Program-made: the position numbers and the translations under genes
NCBI GenBank assembly: GCA_028287545.1
Contig: JAQBPL010000090.1
Span: forward strand, 1-5,984
Direction of reading: 5' to 3'
Length of the DNA stretch: 5,984 bases
Origin: Vulcanimicrobiota bacterium
GTDB lineage: Bacteria > Eremiobacterota > Eremiobacteria > Baltobacterales > Baltobacteraceae
Notes under the pieces: model-generated
Databases searched by the model: none
What the model was told of the DNA's origin: nothing
Seen by the model: only the letters and a program-made list of their open reading frames with translations
In this document: positions 5,399 through 5,984 of the stretch, one piece after another
Numbering within the stretch: position 1 is the stretch's first letter
Layout of the letters: each line of letters starts with the position of its first letter

Positions 5399-5984
5399 AG
5401 AAGCTTTGTCCGATTCCGAACGAGGTGTGCGTGCCCATATTGCCCTTCGCGAAGTCGAGGCGCAGCGTGTGCAAGCCGAGCTGCGGAACGTCGAATCGGA
5501 GACCGACGCCGACGTCGCCGCGGAAGTTGTAGTTGTTGAGGTCCACGAGCGTGGTGCCGTTGTTCGACGTGCCGCCGCGAATTCGCGTGGCACCCGATTC
5601 GGCGAACATGACGATCGCGAATTTGCGGTCGGACGTCAGCGGGACGCGCAGCTCCGCCTGACCGAGCAGGATGTCGGTACCGTATGCCGGGTCGGTGTAC
5701 CCGCGCAGATCCTGATCGGAGAAGATGAACAGCTTGTTCGTCGGAATCGCGCCGGTCGAAGCGCCGACCCGGCCGTGCAAACCGAACGTCATGTTCTTGG
5801 CGACCGGGAAGAACTTGGCCGCATCGAGCGTGATGATCTGGTAGGTGAAGGCCGAGCCGAGCGCGCGGCTGCTGACCTCGTCGCTGAGGCTGGCGTTGAT
5901 GCCGCGGCGCGGGTTGAACACGTCGTCGCGCGAGTCGGCGCCGAAGCCCAGCACGAGGCTGCGCAGGCTGTACGACTGGCTCGA
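5397..5984 (-). CDS. bamA: BamA/Omp85 outer-membrane assembly factor (C-terminal part)
   Basis: These are the last 195 residues of an Omp85-family beta barrel, which folds and inserts other barrel proteins into the outer membrane. The frame is open to the right edge; the POTRA domains and first strands lie beyond it. Features seen include DSRDDVFNPRRGINASLS near the start of the fragment, a typical Omp85 strand-loop segment, and DLRGYTD at fragment residues 92-98, matching the conserved (V/I)RG(F/Y) loop 6 motif with Leu in the first place. Next come the alternating strand LLGQAELRVPL, the GDVGVGLRFDVPQLGLHTLRLDFA segment (in two parts) and a closing strand FGIGQSF. That last strand fits the beta-signal and lines up with the FNIGKTW end of E. 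coli BamA. TamA-like paralogues share this C-terminal half, but the position upstream of ompH and lpxD favours BamA. The TAG stop is at 5399-5397. Confidence 0.9.
   Translation of the reverse strand, partial: SSQSYSLRSLVLGFGADSRDDVFNPRRGINASLSDEVSSRALGSAFTYQIITLDAAKFFPVAKNMTFGLHGRVGASTGAIPTNKLFIFSDQDLRGYTDPAYGTDILLGQAELRVPLTSDRKFAIVMFAESGATRIRGGTSNNGTTLVDLNNYNFRGDVGVGLRFDVPQLGLHTLRLDFAKGNMGTHTSFGIGQSF

Noticed and set aside
5396..5593. Upstream extension of the two-domain ompH frame into bamA
   Set aside because: The extra residues are a shifted reading of the BamA barrel, and a clear signal peptide begins at 5389.

Overview
The window is an almost gap-free, high-GC operon transcribed entirely on the minus strand, so the order of expression runs from right to left. 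It encodes outer-membrane biogenesis in a diderm (lipopolysaccharide-making) bacterium. In transcription order it holds: the 3' end of an Omp85/BamA barrel gene (5397-5984, cut by the window edge); three consecutive OmpH/Skp-family periplasmic chaperone-like genes (4586-5389, 3222-4586, 2816-3217); and then lpxD (1788-2819), lpxC (871-1791), fabZ (388-861) and the first half of lpxA (1-391, cut by the window edge). No RNA gene, mobile element, CRISPR array or intrinsic terminator was seen, and no gene-free stretch exceeds 10 bases.

The order bamA - ompH - lpxD - lpxC - fabZ - lpxA differs from the enterobacterial bamA-skp-lpxD-fabZ-lpxA-lpxB cluster, where lpxC lies elsewhere beside ftsZ. An lpxC-fabZ-lpxA block is known from non-proteobacterial diderms. 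Together with the high GC and the divergent OmpH proteins, this suggests an uncultured or deep-branching diderm phylum. Eremiobacterota/Vulcanimicrobiota (WPS-2) is a guess from overall style and not demonstrated.

The genes form one logical unit. BamA inserts barrel proteins into the outer membrane. Skp/OmpH-type proteins hold unfolded barrel clients in the periplasm. LpxA, LpxC and LpxD carry out the first three steps of lipid A synthesis. FabZ draws on the same (R)-3-hydroxyacyl-ACP pool that LpxA and LpxD use, so its place among the lpx genes links fatty-acid elongation to lipid A supply. Nearly every junction is a start/stop overlap (ATGA, GTGA or TGATG) or a 4-9 base gap, pointing to one transcript with translational coupling. 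The promoter must lie upstream, beyond the right edge.

The unusual part is the chaperone section. One gene has two fused OmpH domains. The next is a very long lipoprotein (454 residues) that keeps OmpH ends around a vastly extended coiled coil. The third is a minimal lipoprotein (133 residues). All four OmpH C-terminal segments share a GG-x-D-[IL]-T signature. A perfect 10-bp hairpin begins on the last base of the likely start codon of the long lipoprotein gene and may make its translation depend on the gene before it.
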